25,382 nt of DNA, from assembly GCA_964569315.1 (NCBI GenBank), contig CAZMUZ010000049.1, positions 1 to 25,382 on the forward strand. The letters are read 5' to 3'. Below are positions 14,879 through 23,944 of this stretch, piece by piece (position 1 is the stretch's first letter; every line of letters starts with the position of its first letter). Source of the DNA: CADEFF01 sp964569315 (GTDB lineage: Bacteria > Pseudomonadota > Alphaproteobacteria > Dongiales > Dongiaceae). The translations under genes and the position numbers were made by a program. The notes beneath the pieces were generated by a model. The model saw only the letters and a list, made by a program, of their open reading frames with translations. It did not search any database and was not told the origin of the DNA.

Positions 14879-16469
14879 GGCGTGACCTCGCCGGGCGCGG
14901 GATCGCTGGAAACGGTGAGGGTCGGCTGGCCGGCGAGCGCGACGGCGCGATCGTAGAGCGGCAGCGCGTGGATGAGCCTGAGCGCGAGGTCGAGATCGAC
15001 CGGCGGCTCGTCCTTCACCTGCGGGCATTCGGCGCGAAGCCGGTCCATCGCCTCGATGTCGGTCGGGGCGACGGCGTTGCGCCGCGCCACCGGCACCGGC
15101 TTCAGCCTGTCGCGACGGAGATCGGCGAAAAGTTCCTCGGCTTTGTGCCCGCTCGTGCAGATGGTCGGCAGGACGCCGAGCTTGTTGAGCGTATAGCCGG
15201 AAGGCGCATGGAAGCGCGCCCAAGTGAGGGTAAGCTCGCCGCTGTTCGGCAGGCGCAGCACCGTCTGCACCGTGCCCTTGCCGAAGGAGTTGCTGCCGAT
15301 CACCACGGCACGCCCGGTATCCTGCAGCGCAGCGGCGACGATTTCCGAGGCCGAGGCCGAATTGCCGTTGACCAGCACGATCAGCGGCCTGCCGTCGAGC
15401 ACGTCGCCTTCGGTCGCCTCGAAGAACTGATGGCTGTCAGGGTGACGGCCATGGGTCGAGACGATGCGGCCCTCGTCGAGGAAGAGGTCGGAGACTTCGA
15501 CCGCCTGGTCGAGCAGCCCGCCAGGATTGTTGCGCAGATCGAGGACCAGCCCCGCGAACTCGGGGCCGATCTCGTCCTCCGCCTCGTCGATCTCGCGGCG
15601 CAGGCTTTCGACGGTGTCGGCATTGAAGCCGTAGAGATGGATGTAGGCGGCATCGCCCTCGCGCTCATAGACGACCGTCTCCGGCACGATATGGGCGCGC
15701 GTCATGCGGATCTCGATCGGCTGCGGCTGGGTGTCGCGGTTGACCGTGAGCAGCACCACGCTGTCGACCGGCCCGCGCAGCCGCTCCACCACCTGCTCCT
15801 GGACGAGCCCTGCGACGGGTTCGCCGTCGATCGTCAGGATTTCGTCGTCGGCCCGCACGCCGGCGCGCTGCGCGGGAGTGTATTTCATGACCGACACGAC
15901 GCGGACCTTGCCGTCGGCGACGGCAATTCGCACGCCGATGCCGCCGAACCCTTCGCGCGAGGCGCGGTTCTCGGCCGCGGTCGCGGCCCCGGCATAGCGC
16001 GAAAAGCCGTCGAGCTCGGCCACCATGCCGTTGAAGACCGTCTCGTAGAGCTGTTCCGGCGTGGCCTTCGCCACAGCGGGCGAGGCATGTTCGGNNNNNN
16101 NNNNGCGAGATAGCCCGCGGTAAGAACGCCCCAGTCCGTGGCCGCATCCTCCTCGGGTGCGTCGAAGAGCGCTTCCGTCTTGCCGGCGATGCGGAGCTCG
16201 ACCGTGGCGCCGACGCGTTCGAGCTGCATCGAGGGGTCGAGCGTCGCGAGCTTGTCGAGGCCCGCCACCGCGAGATCGCCGAGATCGACGCGATCGATAT
16301 AGACCGCATCGATGTCGTTCATGCCCGCGACAAACATGTCGCGTGCGCTGTCATCCTGATCCGAACGGGCCGACGAATTCCCCGGCGAGCCGCATGCGGC
16401 AAGGGTCAAGCCGAGAGCGAGGGCGGATAGGCCAATGGCCCGCCGCCAGGAAAGAATGTCGAGGCGCAT
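14875..16469 (-). CDS. S41 carboxyl-terminal processing protease, lipoprotein, interrupted by assembly gap
   Basis: This is a PDZ-containing serine protease of the periplasm. The N-terminus has a lipoprotein signal with lipobox LAAC (Cys26). After the gap come ATPEQLYETVFNGMVAELD, a PDZ domain (VVSVMKYTPAQRAGVRADDEIL) and the S41 core. The core has the catalytic Ser in the middle of SASAS (codons near 15355), a conserved Asp eleven residues later and Lys in SFGKGTVQ, spaced as in E. coli Prc (Ser430, Asp441, Lys455). Ten Ns at 16095-16104 split the gene. The reading frames on the two sides differ by the 10-base length, so the true gap must be two bases more than a multiple of three for a continuous gene. 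The stop overlaps the NUDIX start by 4 bases. Confidence 0.88.
16095..16104. other. Assembly gap (10 Ns)
   Basis: Ten consecutive undetermined bases lie inside the S41 protease gene. The left part encodes EHASPAV immediately after the gap in the coding direction, and the right part ends in LTAGYL. The run is most likely a scaffolding placeholder of unknown true length, not a biological frameshift. Confidence 0.97.
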
Positions 16470-16595
16470 GGGGCCCGAGCAGGTTGCAGCCGAGGCGCAG
16501 CCTCCGGCTGCGCGTCCTGCGGATCATAGCAGAATTACCGGCGGCGAATGCCAGCGACGCGGCGTGCGGCGGGGCGATTGTTTACGATCGCGGCG

Positions 16596-18893
16596 TCACC
16601 GGCGCCGGCGCGGCGGTGTCCTGCCGCTTCGCGAACTACGTTTTATCTTGTTGTTTTTATTGTTTCTTTTCCGTGCTTGGTGTGGCGGTTTCGGCTTGCG
16701 CGACGGACTGTCCGCCACCGGACGATCTGCGTCCGCCGTCTCTCCTTCGACGAGGTGGAAGAGGAGCCCGCCGGTAACGGGCTCGGCTTCGACGAGCCGC
16801 AGCAGAGCCGACTCGCCGAGGCGATAGCGGCGGCCCCAGCGGCGCCCGATCAGGGCATGGGCCCGCTCGTCATGGTCGTAATAGTCGCTCGGCAGGCTCG
16901 AGATCGGGACCAGGCCGCTGGCGCCGGTTTCCCTCAGCATCACGAAGAGGCCGAAGCGCGTGACGCCGGTGACGACGCCCTCGAAAAGCTGCCCGGTGCG
17001 CTCCGCAAGGAAGGCTGCGCAATAGCGATCGACCGCGTCGCGTTCCGCGGTGGCGGCGCGCCGCTCGGTCGTGGAGATATGCTGGCCGAGCGTCTCGAAT
17101 TCCGCTGCCGCGCCCGGCGGCAGGCCGTCATCGCCGAAGCGATAGGCGGTGATGATGCCGCGATGGACAAGCAGGTCGGAATATCGGCGGATCGGCGAGG
17201 TGAAATGCGCGTAGCGGGCAAGCGCGAGGCCGAAATGGCCGATGTTGGCCGGCGCATAGACCGCCTGCGACTGAGTGCGCAGCACCAGCTCGTGGATCAT
17301 CTGCGCATAGGGCGTGCGGCTCGCGCGCGCGAGAAGATCGGTGAAGATCTTCGGCCGGATCACCTGGCCCTTGGCGAGCGGCAGGCCGAACCTGGAGAGG
17401 CTCTCGCGCAACGCTTCCAGCTTCACCGGATCGGGCTGGTCATGCACACGATACATTGCCGGCTGGCGATGGCGCTCGAGCGCCTCGGCTGCGGCAACGT
17501 TGGCGGCAATCATGAACTCCTCGATGAGGCGGTGGCTGTCGAGCCGCGTCCGCGGCGCAATGCGCGCGATGCGCCCGTTCTCGTCGAGCAGGATGCGACG
17601 CTCGGGAATATCGAGCTCGAGCGTGCCGCGACGCTCGCGCGCCTTGAGCAGGGAACGGAAAGCGCCATAGAGCGGCCGGATCGCAGCATCCAGGAGCGGA
17701 CCCGTCAGCGCGTCGGGATGGCCGTCGGCCGCGTCCTGCACCTGTTCGTAGGTCAGCCGCGCCACGGAGCGCATCAGGCCGCGATGGAAGCGATAGGCGG
17801 TGCGGCTGCCGTCCGCGTCGGTCGTCATCTCGACGGCCATGCAGGGCCGCTCCTCGTTCGGCTTCAGCGAGCAGAGCCCGTTCGAAAGCGCCTCGGGCAG
17901 CATCGGCACGACGCGATCGGGGAAATAGACCGAATTGCCGCGCTGGCGCGCCGCGCGATCGAGTGCGCTGCCCGGCCGGACATAGTGGGCGACGTCGGCG
18001 ATCGCCACGCAGATCTTCCAGCCGCCCGGATTCTTCGGATCGGGATCGGGCGCCGCCCAGACCGCATCGTCGAAATCCCGCGCATCCGAGCCGTCGATGG
18101 TGACGAGCGGCATCTGGCGGAAATCGGTGCGGTTGCCGAGCGCGACGGGTTTCGCCGCTTCCGCCTCGGCGATCGCGTCCGGCGGAAACTCGACCGGGAT
18201 GCCATGTTCGGCGATCGAGATCATGCTGATCGTGCGCGGCTCGCCGAACGGGCCGAGCCGCTCCACGACGCGCCCCTGCAGCTTGCCGAGCCGATGGGTG
18301 TGCAGCGTCTCGACCACTACCACATCGCCGGGCGTCGCGCCGTTCGCATGGGGCGGAAGAATTCGATACTCGGCCTTCACGCGGCGGTCGGTCGGGCGCA
18401 GCCAGCCGCCGCCCTCGGGATGGGCGGCATAGATGCCGACCACGCGATCCGCGCTGCCGGCGAGCTGGCGGATGACGCGCGCCTTGTAGCTCCGCGCGTC
18501 GATGCGTTCGAGCCGCGCCAGCACACGATCGCCCTCGCCGAGCGCCGGCGCGCCCTTGCGATCCGGCGCGAGCTCGATGCGCGGCGGCGGTGCGTCGTCG
18601 GCCCAGGTCGCCGGTCGCGCCAGCAGCTCGCCGTCCGCATCGGGACCGATCACGTCCAGCACCACCACTTCCGGCAGCGCGCCGGGAGGCGCCATGCGCC
18701 GCTTCTTGCCCCGATCGACGGCGCCTTCCTCCGCCAGCTCCTTGAGGAGCGCCTTCAGCGGGATGCGGTCGCTGCCCTTGACCTGGAAGGCACGCGCGAT
18801 CTCCCGCTTGCCGACGGGCGTCGGGCTGTTGCGGACGAATTCCAGGATCTGCTGCCGCGTCGGCAGCGACGGAGGTTTCTTCGCGGGCGCCAT
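16596..18893 (-). CDS. rnr: Ribonuclease R
   Basis: RNase R is a processive 3'-to-5' exoribonuclease that degrades structured RNA. The 765-residue protein has an N-terminal winged-helix domain (about 12-65), cold-shock-like domains, the RNB catalytic domain with TIDGSDARDFDDAV (metal ligands among Asp267, Asp273, Asp275 and Asp276), and a C-terminal S1 domain (FEGVVTGVTRFGLFV). It ends in a basic tail rich in Lys, Arg and Asn. The tail is encoded by an unusually AT-rich stretch (about 16639-16675) in an otherwise GC-rich gene. The ATG at 18893 gives the expected start. The cupin gene is 13 bases upstream; 126 bases without a recognisable feature separate rnr from the protease gene. Confidence 0.96.
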   Translation of the reverse strand: MAPAKKPPSLPTRQQILEFVRNSPTPVGKREIARAFQVKGSDRIPLKALLKELAEEGAVDRGKKRRMAPPGALPEVVVLDVIGPDADGELLARPATWADDAPPPRIELAPDRKGAPALGEGDRVLARLERIDARSYKARVIRQLAGSADRVVGIYAAHPEGGGWLRPTDRRVKAEYRILPPHANGATPGDVVVVETLHTHRLGKLQGRVVERLGPFGEPRTISMISIAEHGIPVEFPPDAIAEAEAAKPVALGNRTDFRQMPLVTIDGSDARDFDDAVWAAPDPDPKNPGGWKICVAIADVAHYVRPGSALDRAARQRGNSVYFPDRVVPMLPEALSNGLCSLKPNEERPCMAVEMTTDADGSRTAYRFHRGLMRSVARLTYEQVQDAADGHPDALTGPLLDAAIRPLYGAFRSLLKARERRGTLELDIPERRILLDENGRIARIAPRTRLDSHRLIEEFMIAANVAAAEALERHRQPAMYRVHDQPDPVKLEALRESLSRFGLPLAKGQVIRPKIFTDLLARASRTPYAQMIHELVLRTQSQAVYAPANIGHFGLALARYAHFTSPIRRYSDLLVHRGIITAYRFGDDGLPPGAAAEFETLGQHISTTERRAATAERDAVDRYCAAFLAERTGQLFEGVVTGVTRFGLFVMLRETGASGLVPISSLPSDYYDHDERAHALIGRRWGRRYRLGESALLRLVEAEPVTGGLLFHLVEGETADADRPVADSPSRKPKPPHQARKRNNKNNKIKRSSRSGRTPPRRRR

Positions 18894-18906
18894 CGCCGAG
18901 GGGCGG

Positions 18907-19218
18907 TCAGGCGGGCGTCTTGAACTCGACTTCGACGAAGGCGAATTCGTAGGCGTTGGCGTTCGTCACGTTATGCTCGACGCCCTTCGGCCGGTAGTAG
19001 GATTTGCCCGCCTGCAGCTCGGCGAAGCGATCTTCCTTGCCGTCGAACAGCTTGAGGCGGCCGGTCACGACCGGAACGATCACATAGTCATATTCGTGGC
19101 GGTGCCATCCGGTTTCCGCGCCGGGTTCGAAGCGCCACTCGATGACGCGGACCCGGTCGTTCTCGACCTGCAGCGTCGGCTGCGCCTTCCGGGTACCGCC
19201 CTGATCCGTTGCACACAT
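18907..19218 (-). CDS. Small cupin-domain protein
   Basis: A single-domain cupin of 103 residues is called from ATG 19218, which has AAGGA nine bases upstream. The upstream in-frame ATG at 19239 has no ribosome binding site and would add seven residues. Cupin motif 1 is seen as PGAETGWHRHEYDYVIVPV with two metal-type histidines (WHRH) and an acidic residue, then the G of VTGRLKLF. Motif 2 is KGVEHNVTNA with a third histidine. It therefore probably binds a metal ion. No substrate can be assigned; small cupins may be enzymes or sugar or ligand sensors. The gene lies between topA and rnr on the same strand, 13 bases before rnr, and is likely co-transcribed with rnr. Confidence 0.85.
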   Translation of the reverse strand: MCATDQGGTRKAQPTLQVENDRVRVIEWRFEPGAETGWHRHEYDYVIVPVVTGRLKLFDGKEDRFAELQAGKSYYRPKGVEHNVTNANAYEFAFVEVEFKTPA

Positions 19219-19278
19219 GCTGTTCGATCCTTGTCCCATCGGTCTGGTATCGCGGCAGCATAGCAGAATCGTCGAGAA

Positions 19279-21975
19279 TCAGTCGGCCTTGTCCTCGCCG
19301 TCCGAAGCCTCGCCGCCATCTGGCGCAGCCTCGGCCTTCGCCTTGCCTTTCGATTTCGCCTTGGCCTTGGTCTTGGCTTTCGTCTTCCCCTTGGCCTTGG
19401 CTTTCGGCGCTGCCTTCGGTTTCGGCTCGGCCAAAGCCTTGCCCTTGCCTTTGCCGCCCTTCACGGCGCGCTCCGCGAGAAGGGCGACCGCCTTCTCCAG
19501 CGTGTATTGCTCCGGCTCCTCGTCGTTCGGCAGGGTCGCGTTGAGGCGGCCATGCTTCACATAGTGACCGTAGCGCCCGGCATGGATGGTGACGGGCTGC
19601 TTGTCGGACGGATGCTCCCCGAGCTTGCGGCCGGCGGGCCCGCGCGAGCGGCCCGGCGCCTCGGCGAGGAGGGCGACGGCGCGGTTGATGCCGACATCGA
19701 GCACGTTATCGTCCTTGGGAAGCGACTTGAAGCGCCCGTCATGCTTCAGATAGGGCCCGAAGCGGCCGATGCCGGCGACGATCATCTCGCCGGTTTCCGG
19801 ATGCGGGCCGATTTCGCGCGGCAGCGACAGCAGCTTCAGGGCGCTGCCTTGATCGACATCGGCGGGCGAGAGGCCGCGCGGCAGCGAAACGCGCTTCGGC
19901 TTCTCCGCCTTCTTGCCTTCGCCCGTTGGCTCGCCGAGCTGCACGTAATGCCCGTAGGGTCCCTTGCGCAGCGTGACCGCCAGACCGCTCGCCGGATCCG
20001 TGCCCAGCAGCTTCGGCCCCGCATCGGCCTCCGAACCTTCGTCCTCGCCCGGTACGCCGAGGCGGCGGGTGTAGCGGCATTCCGGATAGTTGGCGCAGCC
20101 GATGAAGGCGCCGAACTTGCCGAGCTTGAGGCTGAGACGCCCGGCCTTGCAGGCGGGGCAGATCCGCGGATCGGTGCCGTCGGCGCGCGGCGGGAAGAAA
20201 TGCTCGCCGAGCGCCTTGTCGAGCTCGTCGATCACCTGCGTGATCGACAGCTCCTTGGTCCCGGCGATGGCGCCGCTGAAATCGGTCCAGAAATCGCGCA
20301 ACACCTGCTTCCAGTCGATCCGGCCGTCGGAGATCTCGTCGAGCTGGTTCTCCAGATCGGCGGTGAAGTTGTATTCGACGTAGCGCTGGAAGAAGCCCGT
20401 CAGGAACGCCGTGACGACCCGGCCGCGGTCCTCGGGGATGAAGCGCTTCTTGTCGAGCCGCACATAGTTGCGGTCCTGCAGCACCTGGATGATCGAGGCG
20501 TAGGTCGAGGGCCGGCCGATGCCGAGCTCCTCGAGCCGCTTCACCAGGCTCGCCTCGCTGTAGCGCGGCGGCGGCTGGGTGAAATGCTGCTCCGGCTTGA
20601 CCTCGGTCGGCTTGAGGCTGTCGTTCTCGGCGAGCGGGGGCAAGCGCCCGCCGCCTTCCTCGTCTTCCGCCGGGTCGTCGTCGCGAGCTTCCTGATAGAG
20701 GGCGAGGAAGCCGTCGAACAAAAGCACCGATCCGGTGGCGCGCAGCACGGTGCGACCGTCGCTGCCGACGATGTCGGCGCCGACCTGGTCGAACTCGGCG
20801 CTCGCCATCTGGCTCGCCATGGTGCGCTTCCAGATCAGCTCGTAGAGCTTGGCCTCGTCGGGCTGCAGGGCATGGGCGACCTGGCGCGGATGGCGGCCGA
20901 GATCGCTCGGGCGGATCGCCTCATGCGCTTCCTGGGCGTTCTTCGCCGGCGACTTGTACTGCCGGGGCTGGGCGGGCAGATAGCGATCGCCATGCTCGGA
21001 TTCGATGAGCTGGCGCGCCGCGGCCACCGCCTCGTTTGCGATCTGCACGCCGTCGGTGCGCATATAGGTGATGAGCCCGACCGTCTCGCCCTCGAGATCG
21101 ATGCCCTCATAGAGCTTCTGGGCGATCCGCATGGTACGGCTCGCCCCGAGCCCGAGCTTGCGCGACGCTTCCTGCTGCAGGGTCGAGGTGGTGAAGGGCG
21201 GAAGGGGGTTGCGCCGCACCGTCTTGCGCTCGACCGAGCGCACGCGGAAAGGATCGCCGGCCCGCAGCTTCGCAACGGCCGCCTCGGCATCCGCCGCGGT
21301 CGGAAGATCGAACTTGTCGAGCTTCTTGCCGTCGAGCTCCGTCAGGCGCGCGGTGAAGGTCTGGCCGCCGGCCGTCTGGAGCACCGCCTCGACGGTCCAG
21401 AACTCGCGCGGGCGGAAGGCTTCGATCTCGGCCTCGCGCTCGCAGATGAGGCGGAGCGCCACCGACTGCACGCGCCCCGCCGAGCGGCTGCCGGGCAGCT
21501 TCCGCCACAGCACGGGCGAGAGGGTGAAGCCCACGAGGTAGTCGAGGGCGCGCCGCGCGAGATAGGCATCGACCAGCTCGCGGTTGATGACGCGCGGATG
21601 CTGCATCGCGTCGAGCACGGCGGATTTGGTGATCTCGTTGAAGACCACGCGCTCCACCTGGACGCCGTCGAGCGCCTTGCGCCGGGCCAGTTCCTCGGTG
21701 ATGTGCCAGGAGATGGCCTCGCCCTCGCGATCCGGGTCGGTCGCGAGGATCAGCCGGTCGGCGCCCTTGAGGGCCTTGGCGATGTCCTTGAGGCGGGTGT
21801 CGGCCTTGCCCTCGACCTGCCAGCTCATCTCGAAATCTTCGTCCGGGCGCACCGACCCGTCCTTGGGCGGCAGGTCGCGCACATGGCCAAAGCTCGCCAG
21901 CACCCGATAGCTGGAGCCAAGATACTTATTGATGGTTTTCGCCTTGGCAGGCGATTCCACGACGACGACGTTCAT
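19279..21975 (-). CDS. topA: DNA topoisomerase I
   Basis: Type IA topoisomerase relaxes negative supercoils. The 898-residue protein starts at ATG 21975 with MNVVVVESPAKAKTINKYLG (catalytic Glu7). The frame is open upstream, but that part is antisense or non-homologous. The TOPRIM acidic motif is TDPDREGE (79-86), and the active-site tyrosine is Tyr304 in GLITYMRTDG. One Cys4 zinc finger follows (Cys606, Cys609, Cys627, Cys633). Several C-terminal topoisomerase repeats with GPYGHYV, GRFGPYLKHDG and GRYGHYVKHG follow. The last 50 residues are a Lys/Ala-rich tail, common in alphaproteobacterial TopA and likely to contact DNA. dprA lies 67 bases upstream. Confidence 0.97.
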   Translation of the reverse strand: MNVVVVESPAKAKTINKYLGSSYRVLASFGHVRDLPPKDGSVRPDEDFEMSWQVEGKADTRLKDIAKALKGADRLILATDPDREGEAISWHITEELARRKALDGVQVERVVFNEITKSAVLDAMQHPRVINRELVDAYLARRALDYLVGFTLSPVLWRKLPGSRSAGRVQSVALRLICEREAEIEAFRPREFWTVEAVLQTAGGQTFTARLTELDGKKLDKFDLPTAADAEAAVAKLRAGDPFRVRSVERKTVRRNPLPPFTTSTLQQEASRKLGLGASRTMRIAQKLYEGIDLEGETVGLITYMRTDGVQIANEAVAAARQLIESEHGDRYLPAQPRQYKSPAKNAQEAHEAIRPSDLGRHPRQVAHALQPDEAKLYELIWKRTMASQMASAEFDQVGADIVGSDGRTVLRATGSVLLFDGFLALYQEARDDDPAEDEEGGGRLPPLAENDSLKPTEVKPEQHFTQPPPRYSEASLVKRLEELGIGRPSTYASIIQVLQDRNYVRLDKKRFIPEDRGRVVTAFLTGFFQRYVEYNFTADLENQLDEISDGRIDWKQVLRDFWTDFSGAIAGTKELSITQVIDELDKALGEHFFPPRADGTDPRICPACKAGRLSLKLGKFGAFIGCANYPECRYTRRLGVPGEDEGSEADAGPKLLGTDPASGLAVTLRKGPYGHYVQLGEPTGEGKKAEKPKRVSLPRGLSPADVDQGSALKLLSLPREIGPHPETGEMIVAGIGRFGPYLKHDGRFKSLPKDDNVLDVGINRAVALLAEAPGRSRGPAGRKLGEHPSDKQPVTIHAGRYGHYVKHGRLNATLPNDEEPEQYTLEKAVALLAERAVKGGKGKGKALAEPKPKAAPKAKAKGKTKAKTKAKAKSKGKAKAEAAPDGGEASDGEDKAD

Positions 21976-22042
21976 CGGCCTCTTGATGCTTGAGCGGACG
22001 CGCCTCGGAGAAGCGACGCCGCGGCCTTCAGGGGTCGCAGCC

Positions 22043-23173
22043 TCAGGGCAGGAGCGAAACGCGGTCGCCCGGGTGACGCTCAAGCCGGCCGGCAAGCTCG
22101 ATGTCGAGCAGTGCCGCCCGCACGACGGGGGGTGACATTTGGCATTGCCGGACCAGTTCGTCAACTGCCACCGGCGTCGGACCCAGCCGCTCCGCCACCT
22201 GAAGATGGGGCTCGAGATCGCCGGAAAGCGCCGCTTCGGGCAGGTATGCGAGGGCCGGCGGCGATGCCTCCGTCGTCATTGGCGATGGGTCGGCGAGGGC
22301 TACCGATCCCCCGAGCGCGGTTAAGACATCGTCAATTCCCTCGACGAGCCGGGCCCCCTCGCGCAGCAGATGATTGGAGCCGCGGCAGCGCGGATCGAGC
22401 GGGGAGCCGGGTGCCGCCATGACCTCGCGCCCCTGCTCGAGCGCGAAGCGCGCGGTGGAGAGCGAGCCGGAACGCAGCGCGGCCTCGACCACCACGACGC
22501 CCGACGAGAGGCCGGATATCAGCCGGTTGCGGCGCGGGAAATGTCGGGCGTGCGGTTCCGTACCGAGCGGAAGCTCGCTCACGATCAGTCCCTGCGCGGC
22601 GATGCTGCGATGAAGCGCCGCATGCTCGGGCGGGTAGATCACGTCGGCCCCGCCGGCGAAGACCGCGATGGTGCCGGTCGACAGGCTCCCGGCGTGGGCC
22701 GCCGCATCGATGCCGCGCGCGAATCCCGAGGCGACCGCGAAGCCCGCGGCGCCGAGTTCGCGCGCGAGATCCTGCGCGATGCGGCAGGCGCCGGCGGAGG
22801 CGTTGCGGGCGCCCACGATCGCGACCGTGGGCCGTGCGGGAAGTTCCGCCTGCCCCAGCAGTGTCAGAACGGGCGGTGCGTCCTCGATCGCGGCGAGGGC
22901 GGACGGATAGGCCGCTTCGCCGAGGGTGACGAGCGTCGCTCCCGCCTGCGCCACGCGGTCGAGCTCCGCGTCGGCCTCCGACTTGGTCGCCACGCGCGGC
23001 GCCCGGCCGCCGGCGCGCCGCGCGAGTTCGGGCACCGCTTCGAGGGCGTTCGTCGCGTTGGTGAATCTCGCCATTAGCTGGCGATAGGTGATCGGGCCAA
23101 TGCCGCCCGTGCGGGCGAGGCGAAGCCGCGCGCTCCGTTCCGTCGCAGAAATCGTCGGGCCTGTCCCTGTCAT
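22043..23173 (-). CDS. dprA: DNA processing protein DprA
   Basis: DprA (Smf) binds incoming single-stranded DNA and loads RecA during natural transformation; it is also conserved in species not known to be competent. The 376-residue protein has an N-terminal helical region with RTGGIGPITYRQL and the Rossmann-like domain with IVGARNAS (119-126), ASGFARGIDAAAH (148-160), FPRRNRLISGLS (212-223) and PGSPLDPRCRGSNHLLREGA (255-274). It ends in a winged-helix domain (about 310-376). ATG 23173 keeps all of the N-terminal region; the ribosome binding site is weak. The 162 bases upstream, before the plsY end, are AT-rich and probably contain its promoter. Confidence 0.95.
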   Translation of the reverse strand: MTGTGPTISATERSARLRLARTGGIGPITYRQLMARFTNATNALEAVPELARRAGGRAPRVATKSEADAELDRVAQAGATLVTLGEAAYPSALAAIEDAPPVLTLLGQAELPARPTVAIVGARNASAGACRIAQDLARELGAAGFAVASGFARGIDAAAHAGSLSTGTIAVFAGGADVIYPPEHAALHRSIAAQGLIVSELPLGTEPHARHFPRRNRLISGLSSGVVVVEAALRSGSLSTARFALEQGREVMAAPGSPLDPRCRGSNHLLREGARLVEGIDDVLTALGGSVALADPSPMTTEASPPALAYLPEAALSGDLEPHLQVAERLGPTPVAVDELVRQCQMSPPVVRAALLDIELAGRLERHPGDRVSLLP

Positions 23174-23211
23174 GGCTCGACGCTGTCATTGGCGGGCCAT
23201 AATGTCAATAT

Positions 23212-23230
23212 ATACAACTTTAAAGTGTAT
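23212..23230. promoter_or_regulatory. AT-rich palindrome between plsY and dprA
   Basis: ATACA and TGTAT flank a TTTAAA-like core, giving an imperfect 19-base palindrome with seven of nine pairs. It sits in an AT-rich island in the otherwise GC-rich 162-base gap ahead of dprA. TTGACA on the minus strand (23208-23203) is adjacent, but no fitting -10 follows. It may be an operator or promoter part; no regulator can be named. Confidence 0.3.
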
Positions 23231-23335
23231 CCACTGGCAGATTCCCAGGCGATTTTTGATCAGTCTGGGGCCACGAAGGGAACGACCGGCACGCCGCAGA
23301 AGATTCGATTCAGAAAAGTCCGTGAGGATGCGCCG

Positions 23336-23944
23336 CTAGGCGGTGTCGGCCTTCTTCTTCGCGCCGATCCTGGATTCCTCGCCGCGCAGCAGCCGCCCGA
23401 TATTCTCGTGGTGCCGAACCCAGACTAGGATGGCGAGGCCGAGCGCGAAAAGCGCGACCGTGCTGCCGGCGAGGAAATAGCCGTAGATCGGCGCCGCGGC
23501 GAGCGCCAGCAGGGCTGCGAGCGACGAATAGCGGAACAGCAGCGCGACGGCGAGCCAGGTGAGGCAGGCAAGCACCCCGACCTGCCAATTGAGGGCGAGC
23601 AGAACGCCGAGGGCGGTCGCAACGCCCTTGCCGCCCTTGAATTTGAGCCAGGCGGGGAAGAGATGGCCGAGCATCGCCCCACCGCCGGCCGCAAGCGCCA
23701 TCGCCAGCCCCCACTGTGCGCCGATGAGGAGCGCCGCCGCGCCTTTGCCCCCGTCGAGCAGCAGCGTCAGCAGCGCCAGACGCTTATTCCCGGTACGCAG
23801 CACATTGGTCGCGCCTATATTGCCTGAGCCGATCGCGCGGATATCGCCGAGCCCGGCCCATTTCGTCAGCAGGAGTCCGAAGGGGATCGAACCCAGCAAA
23901 TAGCCGCCGAGCGCCGCAAGCAGCAGCGGCCCGACATCGATCAT
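23336..23944 (-). CDS. plsY: Acyl-phosphate:glycerol-3-phosphate acyltransferase PlsY
   Basis: PlsY is an integral membrane enzyme that transfers an acyl group from acyl-phosphate to glycerol-3-phosphate, the first acylation of phospholipid synthesis. The 202-residue protein shows the three conserved loops: GSIPFG with GSGNIGATNVLRTG (about 18-52), LDGGKG followed by HLFPAWLKFKGGKGVAT (about 94-110), and HHENIGRLLRGEES near the C-terminus. Hydrophobic segments between the loops fit five membrane helices. The start codon overlaps the pyrC-like stop in ATGA, so the two are translationally coupled. Confidence 0.97.
   Translation of the reverse strand: MIDVGPLLLAALGGYLLGSIPFGLLLTKWAGLGDIRAIGSGNIGATNVLRTGNKRLALLTLLLDGGKGAAALLIGAQWGLAMALAAGGGAMLGHLFPAWLKFKGGKGVATALGVLLALNWQVGVLACLTWLAVALLFRYSSLAALLALAAAPIYGYFLAGSTVALFALGLAILVWVRHHENIGRLLRGEESRIGAKKKADTA

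Noticed and set aside
16095..16104. A true frameshift or pseudogene in the S41 protease.
   Set aside because: The break coincides exactly with a run of Ns, so an assembly placeholder explains it; both flanks are conserved.
16548..18923. Plus-strand open frame of about 790 codons across rnr.
   Set aside because: It is antisense to the well-supported rnr, with His/Arg/Ala-rich composition and no recognisable domain; a GC-bias shadow.
19507..21993. Plus-strand open frame of about 830 codons across topA.
   Set aside because: It is antisense to topA, whose motifs are all present; the translated product has no domain signature.
23189..23428. Plus-strand 79-codon frame starting at TTG in the AT-rich plsY/dprA gap.
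   Set aside because: There is no ribosome binding site, its 3' part is antisense to plsY and no family is recognised. A gene remnant is possible but not supported.
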